Assembly (NCBI GenBank): GCA_002077065.1
Contig: NAJO01000012.1
Location: 1,029,662 to 1,093,661 of the forward strand
Source: Cryoendolithus antarcticus
Taxonomy: Eukaryota; Ascomycota; Dothideomycetes; Cladosporiales; Cladosporiaceae
DNA: 64,000 bases
Reading direction: 5' to 3'
The translations under genes and the position numbers were made by a program. This document shows, one piece after another, positions 50,973 to 62,794 of this stretch; the first letter of the stretch is position 1; each line of letters opens with the position of its first letter. The notes below the pieces were generated by a model. That model had not been told where the DNA came from and did no database searches. It saw nothing but the letters and a program-made list of their open reading frames with translations.

Positions 50973-53250
50973 GGCTGCGGATGGCCCAGCCAGCGAAATG
51001 CGGGTCGTGTGGTTGCAGCCGACTGCCTCAGTATTCGCAAGTTCAATCTTCGGCCGCGGGTGGCCTTGTCGAGTCCGCCGCGGTTGCAGCACAATGGCTG
51101 TCGCACTGCAACTGGATCCTCGTGCCTGTGTGAGTGAAGAGAAAAGCTCTAGGTCGAACAGGGAAGGCGCAGCTGACAGGGCCGAATGTCGAGTCCTTGG
51201 CGGGCGAAGTCTAAGCAGACAGACTCGACTGTCAGATGCAACGTCGGCAGCGGTAAGCGATCGGAAGGTCTCGTGTGGTAGCGACAGTCAATTCTGCAGT
51301 GCCGAAGATATGGCGGTGCGTAGGTTTGCGGTGCGGTGTGGTACGAGGGAGTGTGTGGGAGCCACAGCACTGAGCTTGCGCGTAGGAGAAAGGTAGATAG
51401 GCGAGTGACAAACTCAAGGTTTCTCACAGTCGTCTAGCATTTGCGGGCCGATCGATGACAGGGCATCAAGGTGGAGTATTCAGCGTGCCTTAATGGCAAT
51501 AGGGATGGACCGTTTTTGGCATCTGCTTGTTGCGATGCCCATCGAAAGAGGGGCAGCCACTACTCCCGAACCCACCTCGCTATTTCTTCCCATCGCTCTT
51601 CCGACACAAGGAAGACTCTTCACTTTGCTCCCTAGCTGGCCCACCCAGCGCGGAGATTGCCTTACTCTCCACCTCCCCACAGCGCCACACTGATCTTCAG
51701 CACTACAGGCCCCGGATCAAAATCCTCTTGCGTTCATAACGCATGGCAAGCAGCCGCAGCTTCGACCACGACCCCACGGTATGGCTTGCAGGCATTGCGT
51801 AACGAATGGGCGTTCGATACCAAGTGCGCGGAATAGAAGAGTGGGATGTACTCCGACGTCGTTACCCGCTAGGAAGCTCATGATTGGAGCGCGCAGACAT
51901 TGGACATCCGGGGTTGAACTCCGCTACTATCGAGGGTTTAGTATGCATGGGGTTTGCATAGCTTGAAGCGAGTGGCGGCAGCCACAGCACAGCTGCGGCA
52001 AAGTGTATGCTTTTTCACAGCTACATGTACTCTGGACCCGAGCTCAGAACAAACGCCGTGCAGAGGGAACAAGACCACATTGATCGAGAGAGTCGACTAC
52101 TCTACAGTGCACTCTCCAGCGTGGGGGCATACACCCCAAAAAAACTCTGATCGCCCGGCTCATGCACGCAATAGTGGGTCAGTACTATACTACCCGCATG
52201 CACCTCCTCGGCTTCCTCGCCGCGTTCGGTACTGACCTCACTTCAAGAAGATTGTGGACGAGGCTATCGACGTTGGACGACCTCATCCTTACCGCCACGT
52301 CTCCAATGGTTTGCTGAAGAGCCTTGGGCTATCACAGGTCGCGCCCCGAGTGTGCTTCCACGCTTGCTGTGTCGGTTGGAGAGCTGCTTGCAGGCCGCCG
52401 GAAACACGCACCGGCGTGTGGCTATCGACGATGCTTCGGTGGAAGGTCGACAATTACAGCACATCGACATTCCTTTTCGACAAAAACGCTCCGCCATCGG
52501 GTGTATTTCAGTGTTCTCAGACTTCCAGAAACGCGGAGACAGCATCGACTTACCTCTGTTCGAACTTGATGGATGACTTCCAATAGTCGCAGTCACAACG
52601 TTGCAACATCGCAACGATTAGATTCGTCTAGGCAAGATGTGCGTAGGTACTGTAAGTGCAGGCGTCATGAGTATCTATTCTGATGGAGGGTAAGACTCTT
52701 TTCGTTGCTCTGTCTCTCTGTACATCGAAATCATCCGAGTGGGACACCAGCGTCCCAATATCACGAACGCAGATCGATCCAAGATACCACGATCGACTCG
52801 CGCAACACCTTCAATCCACCTCGCATGTGTTGCAAGGAGAAGCGCTCTCGCGATCGGAGGAAGCTGAGATCAGACATACTGCTTAATGTAGAAGACTGCG
52901 TAGCCTCCACTATCGCTCCTATCCTCACTTCACCTCCAGAACCTCTTGCGGCTGATGCTGTGAGACTAGGATGGAGAACGATTGAGCGTAGCGGAGGCAT
53001 GTGTTGTCAAGCGCTGCTTTCGACCGCCTATTGCAGCACGGTATAGATTACGGAGCATACACACTACACTCTCATCAAGGCGAAGCCGAGACTGGCACTT
53101 GATGGCGGTGAAGTATTGCTACCGACCGCCCAGCTCGCTAAACGCCGTACACCCCTCCTCACCAGCAGAGAAGCTGCAGCCCTCTCCAGTGACTCCGTCT
53201 ACTATCTCACTCTCTGCCTCAGCTACTGACAGCTAGCCTACAGCAGCAAT
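50973..53250. other. Long upstream region of the bHLH gene, 2.3 kb
   Basis: No frame here combines an ATG with protein-like composition. The minus-strand sequence close to 50973-51420 probably is 5' UTR of the bHLH gene with several short upstream frames. The rest, up to the eIF3a 3' end, should hold its promoter and the eIF3a terminator. No CACGTG was found here. Confidence 0.4.
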
Positions 53251-56200
53251 CTAGTTCCTCCCTTGAGGCGGGCGGTACGCGCCCCCAGCGCCAGGCGGCT
53301 TATACGCCCCACCCACCGGCGCCGGGCTCTCCTTCCTCTCCTCCCTCGGCGCACCTCTCTGCCACCTATCCGCGCCCGTAGCCGGGCTCTCCGTCCTCTC
53401 GCCCTGTCCGGGCCTAGGCCGCGGCGCCCAGCGCTCGGTAGGCTTAGCTCCGTCCCTGCTCTCCTCGCGAGGTGGTGCAGCGTCAGCACCAGGTGCCTTA
53501 CCACGAAGGGCAGGCGGGAGGTAGCCGCTGCGTTTCGGTGCGGCAGACTCGTCGGCTGCAGGCTCAGCGGCAGGCGCGGCAGCAGCAGCGGGTGTGGACT
53601 CGGGAAGCTCGCCTTTTGCTTTGAGAGCCTCGCGCTCGCGCCAGGTGAGCTTGTCACCGGTACGAGGCGCGAGCGCGATCTTGGGTGGGCCACGAGACTC
53701 CGGCTCAGCTGCTGCGCGCTCGGGGGCACGCTCAAAGGTCCTGGCTGCAGGTGCGCTAGCACCTTGCTTGCGAAGGAGGCGGTTCCTCTCAGCCTCCTCT
53801 TCACGCTCGCGCTGCTTCCTCGCAGCCTCCATTCGCTCTTCACGTCGCTTTTCGGCCTCTGCCTTTGCCTCAGCATCCTTGGCGCGCTTCTCCTCTGCTG
53901 CGCGCTCAGCCTCTTCCTCTTCACGAATACGTGCCTCCTCTTCTTCGGCAGTCCGGCGCTCTTCCTCCTCTGCATGACGGCGCTCAGCTTCACGAGCATC
54001 TCTGACCTCCTTGCGACGCTTGTCCATCTGTGCATTGAGCTCACGCTCGGCAGCCTTGCGGCGCTTCTCGAAGTCAGCGTGGCGTTGCTCAGTGATGTCC
54101 TTCCTGAATGTCTCGTATGGCGTGACAAGTCTGCTGAGGCGGTGTTTGAGTGAGACATCCTCTTTGTGCTTCTCCTCTGCACTCCTCATAGTCTCGTTCT
54201 TGGCGGTCTCCCAAGCAGTGTAGTCCTCCTTGCGCTGGACTTCGTAGTCCTCGGGCAAGTGCTTGATCTCCTCCTTGCGGTACGCACGCTCGAGATGGTC
54301 GAGACGCTTCGATGTCACCCTCAGCTTATCACCCATTTCATTCTTCTCCTTCTCAAGTGCCTGCAGCTTGAGCATGCGGATGCGGCTGCTGTCAAGCTCA
54401 TCGATGTCAAGATTCGAAATGTCCACACCCTTAACACCCTGCTGCAACTCCTTGAGCTGCTTCTCAACTTCCTCACGCTGCACGCGCTTCCTCTCAGCCA
54501 TGATTCTGCGCTCCTCACGATCCTTGGTCTCCTGAGCAAGTCGCTGGCTTTCAGCCGCCTGCAGCTCTTGCTGGCGAGTTTTGCGCTTCTGATCCTCATC
54601 GCGCTTGCGAGCCGCCTCGGCGCTGGCAAAGGTCTCCTTCCTCTTCTGGATGGCCTCGCGGCGGGCCAGCAGCTCCTGATGCTCCTTCTCGAAACCAGCT
54701 TCAGCCCTCTTCAAGCTGGCGAGCTTGGCCTCGAGACGCTCCTTGTTGAAGGCAGGATCGACGTACTGCACAGCTTGGTACAGTGCCTTGGAGAGGCGAG
54801 TGAGCTGGGAGCGCACGATCTCTGCGGGCGTGCTCTGCAGGCGCTGCACCGATCCAGAGTCGGCCTCGGCGGATCCGCCGCCGGCGCCTGGCTGCATCGC
54901 CTTGGCCGAGGAGAAGACGTCCGAGTCGAAGGTGAGGACACCAGTGGAGTGGTCGACACGAATCGACAGGTCGCCCTTCTTGCAACCGTTCATGATGAAC
55001 TTCTCGATACCGACAGCATCGATCTGGAATGGATCCGGAAACTTGGCCAAGCTCAGAACTTCATCGATGTTGACGTCCGTGTACACTTGTGACAACTGCT
55101 GGAAAAGCCGGGTGAGGATGACCTGCTGCAGAGGTGCAACATACTTCCTCATCTCCTCGTCAGCACCAAGCTGCGACAGAATAGGCGATACCTTGGCGCA
55201 GATCGACTTGGGGTGGAAGTCGGTCTCGAGGATGCTGTAGAGGTTGCGAATCTCAGGCCGGGCACGCTGGAGGATATCCTTGCTGAGCATGTCCTTGAAC
55301 AAGATCGCGCGGGTAGGGGGAGTGTTCATGGCAAGCAAGTTGGTGAGGCGGGTGTTCTTGTTGCTACGTACTGCATCGGTGTCGATGAGTGCGCCACGCG
55401 AGCGCGATGTGCTGATGACTGGGATTGACAGTGCCGAGAGCAGGACGAAAGAGGCTGCTTTTGACAAGTCTGCGTCAGACACATTCGTCGGATTGTCCTT
55501 CTTGGAGCCACCACTGGCAAGTGCGCGTGCTGACTGGGAAAGCAGGTTGTAGTATCGGCTGTAGGCAGCGGCGTGGAAGAGGTAGTTCTCGGAGACCAAG
55601 AAGATCCTCGTGAGCTTCTCGAAGTAGTTGGCCATCATCACGTTCTTGGCGGAGCGCTTCGACAAGCTTAGCAAAGTGTGGATGTCCTCAACACTCTTGA
55701 ACGCCTCCTGCCAAAGCTCGAGCTCGACGGCGACGTTCAGCTGCATGAAGCGGGTGTCCAGATGGCGCTGGAGCGTCTCCGGCTCGCTCAAATTGATGGC
55801 ATGGACCTGCTGTGAGTACTTGGCAGCATTCTGCAAGTGATTGCGTAGAAGCTCGCACAACCGCCTGAACTCAGTCTTGCGCGCATACTTCAGGCAGAAG
55901 TTGAAGGCCTGGTGTGCAGTAGTCTGGTACATGACCTCGAGGCGTGCATTATTCTTGAAGATGTCCAAGACTGTGCGGTAGGTCTCCCAGAGGAACTTCA
56001 GCCACGGAGTGACGATGGCACGATCCGTCCGATCACGTGATTGCTCGCCCGAGATTGTTGATAGGAGGATCGACTCTGGTGTCTCAGTGGCCTCGAGATC
56101 GCCAATGTTGGCGAGCGAAGTGCTGGCATTTTCTCCCTCTCCCTGTGCACCTTCACCAGCAGCGGCAGCCTCAGTCTGATCAGCCTTCTCCTGAGCAGCC

Positions 56201-56511
56201 TTGACCTTTTCTTCTGCCAATTCGATAAAGTAGCGCGAGACCAATTCGATGGTAGCCACATTGGTGTTCTGACTCGTGTTCTTGTAGTTGTAAAGCCCGT
56301 CCTTGACAGCTTTGCCTTTCTTCTGATCAACACCGAGCTTGACGAACAGCTTCATCACCGGCTCCAGCTGGGCGATGGTGCTATTACGCGTCCGCTTGGA
56401 GGTGACATGCTCGTGCAGGACGGAGAAGGCTGCCTGTGCCTGCTCGACGCCTATGAGTTCCTCTGCCCGCTTGAGAACATTCTCAGGGCGGGTGTGCGGT
56501 GGAGGAGGCAT
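53251..56511 (-). CDS. TIF32: Translation initiation factor eIF3 subunit a
   Basis: A single exon of 1086 residues, the scaffold subunit of eIF3 that organises 43S pre-initiation complexes. The N-terminus [19 protein letters not shown] matches the family. Helical repeats follow ([40 protein letters not shown]). The PCI domain lies at roughly 320-515 and ends with a winged helix ([40 protein letters not shown]). A very long charged coiled coil spans about 570-930 (repeated [18 protein letters not shown] type). The C-terminal 150 residues are Pro/Gly/Arg/Ala-rich ([20 protein letters not shown]), as in other fungal eIF3a. The composition creates long open frames in the other five frames; these are shadows. 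Confidence 0.95.
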   Translation of the reverse strand: MPPPPHTRPENVLKRAEELIGVEQAQAAFSVLHEHVTSKRTRNSTIAQLEPVMKLFVKLGVDQKKGKAVKDGLYNYKNTSQNTNVATIELVSRYFIELAEEKVKAAQEKADQTEAAAAGEGAQGEGENASTSLANIGDLEATETPESILLSTISGEQSRDRTDRAIVTPWLKFLWETYRTVLDIFKNNARLEVMYQTTAHQAFNFCLKYARKTEFRRLCELLRNHLQNAAKYSQQVHAINLSEPETLQRHLDTRFMQLNVAVELELWQEAFKSVEDIHTLLSLSKRSAKNVMMANYFEKLTRIFLVSENYLFHAAAYSRYYNLLSQSARALASGGSKKDNPTNVSDADLSKAASFVLLSALSIPVISTSRSRGALIDTDAVRSNKNTRLTNLLAMNTPPTRAILFKDMLSKDILQRARPEIRNLYSILETDFHPKSICAKVSPILSQLGADEEMRKYVAPLQQVILTRLFQQLSQVYTDVNIDEVLSLAKFPDPFQIDAVGIEKFIMNGCKKGDLSIRVDHSTGVLTFDSDVFSSAKAMQPGAGGGSAEADSGSVQRLQSTPAEIVRSQLTRLSKALYQAVQYVDPAFNKERLEAKLASLKRAEAGFEKEHQELLARREAIQKRKETFASAEAARKRDEDQKRKTRQQELQAAESQRLAQETKDREERRIMAERKRVQREEVEKQLKELQQGVKGVDISNLDIDELDSSRIRMLKLQALEKEKNEMGDKLRVTSKRLDHLERAYRKEEIKHLPEDYEVQRKEDYTAWETAKNETMRSAEEKHKEDVSLKHRLSRLVTPYETFRKDITEQRHADFEKRRKAAERELNAQMDKRRKEVRDAREAERRHAEEEERRTAEEEEARIREEEEAERAAEEKRAKDAEAKAEAEKRREERMEAARKQREREEEAERNRLLRKQGASAPAARTFERAPERAAAEPESRGPPKIALAPRTGDKLTWREREALKAKGELPESTPAAAAAPAAEPAADESAAPKRSGYLPPALRGKAPGADAAPPREESRDGAKPTERWAPRPRPGQGERTESPATGADRWQRGAPREERKESPAPVGGAYKPPGAGGAYRPPQGRN

Positions 56512-57450
56512 GACGGGTAGTCGTGCAGCCGCTCGGCGCGGGTGTGCTCGTGTCGGAAGTTCAGTCGATGGCCAGTGATGAGTGTCGTCTCGGTGATGAT
56601 GCTATCTTACTCCTGTGTGAATGCTATGATGCCTGCCAAGTGAGTCGGAAATGCAATGCCGCCTCGATCTCGCAGCCGATGCTGAATTTGAGGACACACG
56701 GGAAATGTGCGGGAGTGGTCCGTGTTGGAATAGCTGCCTGAGGCGGAAGGGTCTCAGTCTTGCTTCCTCGAGTGAACCTGTCGACAGGCCTCTCTCAGCA
56801 CACACAATAATCTCAGTACAGTACCATGGTATGAGGAGCCGCACACAAACACTCTCGACGTCGAAATAATCCATCGCCCACACGCTAGCCATCACTCTGC
56901 ATGATTCCCATTTCCCAGACTGAGCGGTGTATGTGGTCTTGGCGCGTTCATTCACGCTAGTCCCCATCAAGCCTCCTAGCATTGGGTAGCGAACTCTAGA
57001 CCCGCGCTCCTCTCCCTCGCCTACGCCCTCCCATCACATCGACGCCGCTGGTAGCACCACACGCGCCATCCCGACACGCCCGAGACTCCACCACACACGC
57101 GAACACGTCTCACCTCCACGTGCCGAACACGCCGTCACTCGGTTCCGCGACGCGAAGTCGGCACTGCACCGAGGGTGTGGGCGGCTTGTTTGTGAAGGAG
57201 AGAACGAGAATAGGACGCAATCGCATGTGCTGTGCCTCCCCCCACTGCACACTCGTACGTCGCACAGTACCAGAGATTGAGAGATTGGGTCAGGATTGCG
57301 CTGACCACGAATAGTTCTCGTCAGCTTGTCGCAGCAGTGAACGCGGCTGCTGCATTCCGACCACGCAATCTCCGCGACTCCCTTGGACTCTGACAATCGC
57401 ATCCACGCAACCGAGCGACACGTACGCAGTGAGCAGCAAGACGAGGAAAC
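56512..57450. promoter_or_regulatory. Divergent intergenic region, eIF3a / G-gamma
   Basis: About 940 bp containing both promoters. A pyrimidine-rich stretch (ctcctctccctcgcctacgc) lies near 57007-57032. No additional gene is supported. Confidence 0.4.
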
Positions 57451-57858
57451 ATGTCCGCGCCGTATGAGATTCGCACCAACGACAACGGCAAGAGCAAGAA
57501 GCAGTCCATGGCGGAACTTAAGCTTAGACGGCTTACCGAGCTGAACCAGCGCCTGCAGGAGGATTTGAATAGGAGACGGATACCTGTGTCTGAGGCGGCT
57601 ATGGAGTGAGTGCTTGATCTGCGTGATGCGATGCGCGAGTATGATCTTCACATCGGACTAGACACTAATGCTTGACAGCCTGATCGCATTCACGGACAAG
57701 GAGCCAAAGGACTTCATGGTACCGAGCCGATGGGGTACAGTGAGTGGATGAATCACCGCCGGCTTCACTACGGCAAGTACTGACTTTCAACTTAGATTGA
57801 CAAGCGAGAAGACCCATACGCGCCGCAACAATCGAATGGCTGTTGCTCGGTGATGTAG
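57451..57858 (+). CDS. Heterotrimeric G-protein gamma subunit
   Basis: Three small exons, 57451-57605, 57679-57739 and 57796-57858, with GTGAGT/GACAG and GTGAGT/CTTAG introns in consistent phases, give 92 residues. The chain begins MSAPYEIRTNDNGKSKKQSM. A coiled-coil helix LKLRRLTELNQRLQEDLNRR binds G beta, and LIAFTDKEPKDFMVPSRWG corresponds to the conserved NPF/DPF region. The end is NGCCSVM: a CAAX box (CSVM) for farnesylation preceded by a Cys that can be palmitoylated, as in Ste18/GpgA proteins. It dimerises with G beta at the plasma membrane in mating and nutrient signalling. The exons are too short to appear as long frames, so automated callers might miss the gene. Confidence 0.9.
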
Positions 57859-58984
57859 CGAAAAGCTTCGCCACGCACCTTCAACTTCAACGTGCGACTT
57901 GAATTGCACAGCCCGAGTTCATCTTGAAGCCATGACGGCACTCGAGGTGGTTTGCACATAGCATCGGCGTTTTGGGATTGGCGGCTTCATCTGCGCACTG
58001 AGGGAATTTCCCCAGCACAACTTCATCACTCCAAGCACGAGACGGCTCGGCGAACCCACTGCGCGAATGAAGCACGAGCAGCGTATCTGCGCGATTGCCG
58101 TACTAAGCCGATCCTGCGGGAGCCGAGAGGCAGCGTCGCGCCGAGCGAGCCCGGCTTGGAAGGGGAGAACGTGGTATATTGGAGAATGATGTATGAGTAC
58201 CTTGATCCTGAGTGGCGCTTGTCATTCTACTTACTTACCTACCTAACGCTCGTCGAGACATTCGCATCTGTAAATGGTTGGGTGACTACATACAATCACG
58301 TGGAGCCGAGAAGGGGAGTCGGCGCTTGACCGACCCCTCTGCAGGTATCATGCGATCAGGGGTTCAAGCTGCAGGGCCTGAAGTCTCCCATGAGACGGGA
58401 CGTCAGCATCTGGAGCTTACAGCTCAGGAGCAACACCTGCCACGCCCATTACTCGTTGTAGACCGCCTCGTGATATGATCACTGTAGTCGCGATCTTACA
58501 TGAAATGTGTATCGTTGGGAGGAATGCGATGTCGTCGCGAGATCAAGATACCTTCGCCCCCCCATGCAGCCGACCCCACCTCTGCGTCTCGTCCGCAGCC
58601 GGAGCTTGATCGTCCAGCAGCTGTGCTGTGCAGCTGTGTAGTCATAGCAAGTCACAATCACATCTCAGCACCTATGTAACCCAACCTATACTATTCTCAT
58701 TGTCTGACAATCCTACCGAAATTGTTTGCGAGTATTAGAGTCAGAAGTGCAAAGTCATCAGCTGCCTGGGCGCGATCAGCTGATGCGCTTTGTCTTCACG
58801 AGCTGCGCCTACGAAACGCCGCTTTGAGACAACTATACACGACGCTGCACGAAAGGGCTAGACAGTCAACGACGGAAGCTGTTGCAGTACACGAAGCAAT
58901 CCGAACCATCTCACCACGCAATAACCTAACGTCGTCAACCCATCAGCGCCACCCTCATCATCCTAGCCATCGCAACCCCTCCAC
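57859..58984. other. Intergenic between G-gamma and BCAS3-like genes
   Basis: About 1.1 kb. A plus-strand frame (57952-58329) lacks an ATG and shows no motif. Nothing else recognised; the last ~100 bp, rich in ca/cc, look like 5' UTR of the following gene. Confidence 0.4.
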
Positions 58985-61900
58985 ATGCCCCCCGCCCCCG
59001 CCTCCGACCCCGACGACACCCAGTACGCCACGACGAACACCACTTTCAAACCCACAGCAGGCAAGAAGAAGCCGAAGAAAATCGCAGCGGCCAAGAAGAA
59101 GAAGAATGTCACGCCTTGGACAGACCCGGAAGATACGGCTTCACCCCGATCGGTAACACCCAGCCCGCCTGTGCATAATGGCGTCTCGTTGGCCGATCAG
59201 GAGATGACACCGCCGATGAGTGAACCTGAGCTGGAGAAAGAAGTGGTGGTTGATGAGGACTTTGGGCCAACGCCGAGTAGGGAGATGAGCGAGATGGCTG
59301 CTCTGGGCTGGGACGAAGAGGCGGAGGATGCGGCGCATGGAGAGGAGAAGGGGTTGTTTGATGAATTGGACGAGCAAGTTGCGGTGTATGAGGAGCCTGA
59401 GATACCCGTCAAGGAGGCAGAGCCCGAAAGGCAGATGTCGCCTATGCCTCGACCCTCATTCGTCGATCGACCACGCAACTTTGAAGCTGCCTCGCCTCCT
59501 CCTGCGCTCTCTCCGTCACCCCAGACTCACGATCTGCCCATTCAGCGTACTCGCCCAGGCACCTCCCGCCGAACGAGCCATAGCTCAGACCGCCTTCGCC
59601 GCGAATCGGCTACCATGCCCAAACCCCCACCACCCCGGCATCGCCCCTTGTCTTTCCTCGAACCCGCCAATCCTCCGCATCTCATGCAGGACCACTACTT
59701 CTCGCTCCCTGGACTTGACTATGGTAACAAGACTGCGCCCTCAGGCAAGCCAGCAGGCAGCGATCACTACTGCTGTACCTTTGACTCCTTCACCTCGAGC
59801 GGAGATGCAGCATCGGCAGGAAAGGCAAGAGATGCGTTACTGGTGGGATGGGCAGGCGGGCTAGATGTGTATAGGGTACTTAAAGAGAAGCTTGAGATTG
59901 TTGGGCGATTGGAGGGGCTGAGGGGAGGTGTGGTTGGGGCGAAGGTATTGCCGAGCAGTATCGCAGGCTCAGCATGGGCAGCTCTGCGGCCGCTGATTGC
60001 TGTGGTTGTGCATGGACGTCTTACACCGACTGCGGACGAGTCGATAGTCGATGCGAGAAAACGGCGAGGAGAAGACGACAAGTGGCAGACGACTGTGGAG
60101 GTTTACTCGCTGCAAAGTCAAACTTGGGTGGCGACATTGTATACGAGTGCGCCTGTAAGTGCTGCCAAGGGCGTGCACGGCTCATTGCCAGAAGTGCCAG
60201 CACCAGTGGGAGATCTGAGGGTAGACGCGAAGGGCAAGTTCGTCACAGTTGCCTCTGGGACAAGTGGCGAGGTTTATGTCTTCACCGCGAAATCGAGCGA
60301 CGAGGATGAGGAGCCAGCATTCCGCTGCATTGGCAAGTACTGGACTACTTTGCAATCTCGGCTGGACGCTCAAATGCGACCGAGCACCGCGAAGGACTCC
60401 GCATCGCGCAGCACCACGGAACCTCCAACCGCACCATTGCTCAGCCTAAGCGGACGATGGCTGATTACAGTACCGCCGAACTCGTCTTCGAGGATTGGCA
60501 TGCATGCACGCGTTGCACCTCCAGTCGGCGGACAATCGACGCCCGGTGGCAGTGACCACGTTGCGCCAGCACAGCCAAACCCATCAATCGACGTTGTCGG
60601 TCTCAATGCCGAAGGCGTCCTAGCTAGATATTCACGCCAGGCTGCTCAAGAGATCTTGAAGGTCTCTCGCATGGGTATTGAGATGGGCAAGGCTGGTTGG
60701 AGCGAGTTCACGCATCCCTCGCCGCCGAATCAGACACCGCAAGCGCGACCCCAGGGTACCGAAGCCGGGTTTCCACCCGCGCAAGGGAATGATGATGAAA
60801 TGCCTCGGACTGTCAAGGAGCCCGCTGTTGTGGCTATCATCGACCTTGAAAGGTTGGCAGATACTACGGAGCGCGGGCAGAAGAGTTTACCACCTTACCT
60901 TGCGACCTTTCTGCTGGAAGACGGATGCAATTTTGTCTCCTTGTCCGAGGATGGAATACAGCTGTTGACCACAAGCCGGACTGGAGAGGCATCGCATGTC
61001 TGGGACTTGCAACATGTAGCACATGGCAGCACGGACGCCGCTGCTGTCGAAGACGGCGAAGCAGTCACCGGTCCGCATGTCAGGCGTGTCCATGGCATGG
61101 TCCGCAATACGCAGTCGGTAGTTGTGGACGCCATATGGGCGCGAGATGATAGCTTTGTCGCGCTACTCACTACACATGGCACTGTTCATCTCAATGAGAT
61201 CACAAGGCGAAGCCGCGACGAGCAGAAGCGCCGGCGAAGAAGCACTGCTGCCACTAGCAACCGCACAGAGAAAGCCGCTCCGGTCGTCGGCGTCTCGCAC
61301 AGCGTCTCCCCGCCCAGCAGAAACGGCTTCCTCAGCGGCTTGCGCTCATGGGGAGCGACTGTGAGCTCTCAGGTCAACACTATCCGCTCAACGACTTCTA
61401 ACGTCGGTCTCGGAATCCCTACAACTTTCGCCGGCTTCCGAGAGGCCACCGGTGCCGGCGCAGCAATGGGTAGCCGCGCTGTGGCCCGCGGCATCAGCAC
61501 AGGCTACAGCGTTGCCAAGACGGGCATGGGCGATATGTGGCACGCAGACGACAACAAGATACGGCGTAAGGAGCTAATTGACATCACTCGCACCGGCGCG
61601 ATCAGATGGCAGTGCGGTCGAAGCGGTCTAGCTGTAGCCGTTACCTGCGGCGGCAAGGTCTATGTTTACCCTGTGCAGCGCGTCACAAGACTGCGAGGCG
61701 ACACTGAATGGACTGGTCTGAAAGCCGAAAAAGCGATCAAGAACGGCATGCGGGAGTTCACACTCCCCAACATCACAACGCACGCGTCTCGCCCTTCAAC
61801 AGCAGACTCAAGCTGCATAGCTCAAGGACCACATGGCTTTTGGTCCCTGCGCCCTGCCTCGACCTCCATCGTCCGTGCTCCACAAGCAAACACTGGCGCT

Positions 61901-62503
61901 GAGGGCAGCGACAGGATGAGGTATGAAACCAATCCACCGTACTGCCCTTTCTACATCGACCGCCGAGTATCGATGTACACTTACGACTCCCATCTTGCGA
62001 CCTCCTCCAGCCAACGCACCGTCCGCCTCACTTCCTCTCCGGCTACCACAGCCTCAAGCTTCCACACCCGCGGCTACGACTCCTCAGAAACCGAGCCATG
62101 GTGTTTCGGCGGCCCGCTCCCTCCCCTCACAAAACTCAACGACGCCACGTCCTCCTCCCACGCTAGTTTCGCGTCCTCGCCCGAGCCCGACGACGAGCCA
62201 GATACCGAGCCTGATGCGCTGCTGGACTTTAGTCCGCAGGAAGTCATCTCTGCGGCCGAGCAGCTTGGCGGGTTTGGCGTGACTAGCTCGGAGGACGAGC
62301 CGGGCGTGCAGAGCAGGTTAATGGTCAATCCCGCCACATCCGAGATCAGGATCCAGAGTTCGGTGAAGATTAGGGCGAAAAAGGGAAGGGGTACAGGAGG
62401 AGTTGGGAGTACGAAGAAGGGCAGGGCGTGCAGGGACAGGGTGGGGATGGGGTATTCAATATGCTTGATGAGGACCAGGATGAGTTTTCGTGAGAGCGGG
62501 TGA
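58985..62503 (+). CDS. BCAS3-like WD40/beta-propeller protein
   Basis: A single frame of 1172 residues. BCAS3 proteins carry a PROPPIN-like beta-propeller and, with PHAF1/C16orf70 in animals, bind phosphoinositides at the phagophore. The N-terminus is Lys-rich and disordered (KKKPKKIAAAKKKKNVTPW), with an acidic stretch and a Pro/Ser linker. From about residue 240 propeller strands appear: DALLVGWAGGLDVYRVLKEK, VTVASGTSGEVYVFTAKS, SLSGRWLITVPPNSSSRIG, FVSLSEDGIQLLTTSRTGEA and SHVWDLQHV, then DAIWARDDSFVALLTTHGTV. After an insertion come AIRWQCGRSGLAVAVTCGGK and VYVYPVQRVTR. The last ~30 codons look less natural than an overlapping frame, so the C-terminus may be wrong. The function in this fungus is inferred only from the family. 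Confidence 0.75.
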   Translation: MPPAPASDPDDTQYATTNTTFKPTAGKKKPKKIAAAKKKKNVTPWTDPEDTASPRSVTPSPPVHNGVSLADQEMTPPMSEPELEKEVVVDEDFGPTPSREMSEMAALGWDEEAEDAAHGEEKGLFDELDEQVAVYEEPEIPVKEAEPERQMSPMPRPSFVDRPRNFEAASPPPALSPSPQTHDLPIQRTRPGTSRRTSHSSDRLRRESATMPKPPPPRHRPLSFLEPANPPHLMQDHYFSLPGLDYGNKTAPSGKPAGSDHYCCTFDSFTSSGDAASAGKARDALLVGWAGGLDVYRVLKEKLEIVGRLEGLRGGVVGAKVLPSSIAGSAWAALRPLIAVVVHGRLTPTADESIVDARKRRGEDDKWQTTVEVYSLQSQTWVATLYTSAPVSAAKGVHGSLPEVPAPVGDLRVDAKGKFVTVASGTSGEVYVFTAKSSDEDEEPAFRCIGKYWTTLQSRLDAQMRPSTAKDSASRSTTEPPTAPLLSLSGRWLITVPPNSSSRIGMHARVAPPVGGQSTPGGSDHVAPAQPNPSIDVVGLNAEGVLARYSRQAAQEILKVSRMGIEMGKAGWSEFTHPSPPNQTPQARPQGTEAGFPPAQGNDDEMPRTVKEPAVVAIIDLERLADTTERGQKSLPPYLATFLLEDGCNFVSLSEDGIQLLTTSRTGEASHVWDLQHVAHGSTDAAAVEDGEAVTGPHVRRVHGMVRNTQSVVVDAIWARDDSFVALLTTHGTVHLNEITRRSRDEQKRRRRSTAATSNRTEKAAPVVGVSHSVSPPSRNGFLSGLRSWGATVSSQVNTIRSTTSNVGLGIPTTFAGFREATGAGAAMGSRAVARGISTGYSVAKTGMGDMWHADDNKIRRKELIDITRTGAIRWQCGRSGLAVAVTCGGKVYVYPVQRVTRLRGDTEWTGLKAEKAIKNGMREFTLPNITTHASRPSTADSSCIAQGPHGFWSLRPASTSIVRAPQANTGAEGSDRMRYETNPPYCPFYIDRRVSMYTYDSHLATSSSQRTVRLTSSPATTASSFHTRGYDSSETEPWCFGGPLPPLTKLNDATSSSHASFASSPEPDDEPDTEPDALLDFSPQEVISAAEQLGGFGVTSSEDEPGVQSRLMVNPATSEIRIQSSVKIRAKKGRGTGGVGSTKKGRACRDRVGMGYSICLMRTRMSFRESG

Positions 62504-62794
62504 TTACGTGTGAGCAGTGGAGGAGCTGGGAAGGGAGTTTGGGATGAGTATTGTACAGGGTCTGGAACTGCATTTGGAGATATGGGATAGATCGGACGGG
62601 TAAGCAGGTGCTCATGGGCGGCTGATGATGAATTTGATGAGAGAGATGGACAAGGCGCAACTGCCTGCTGATGTGGACTTAGTCCTAGCTTGTAGAGTCC
62701 GAAGACGGTTTAGTCTTCATCGCATGCAAGTTCTATGAGTTCTTGGTGGCGACATCATGTGTAGCCCTGTATCGTGGCGGTCACAGCTTCGCGG

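Noticed and set aside
52254..52614. Opposed frames of about 110 codons in the region upstream of the bHLH gene
   Set aside because: Neither begins with ATG and neither has a recognisable domain.
53238..55092. Several long frames on both strands across the eIF3a coiled coil (up to 314 codons)
   Set aside because: They follow from the biased codons of the charged coiled-coil region; eIF3a itself is unmistakable in its own frame.
57952..58329. Plus-strand frame of 125 codons between the G-gamma and BCAS3-like genes
   Set aside because: It begins at TTG, has no internal early ATG with coding character, and shows no family resemblance.
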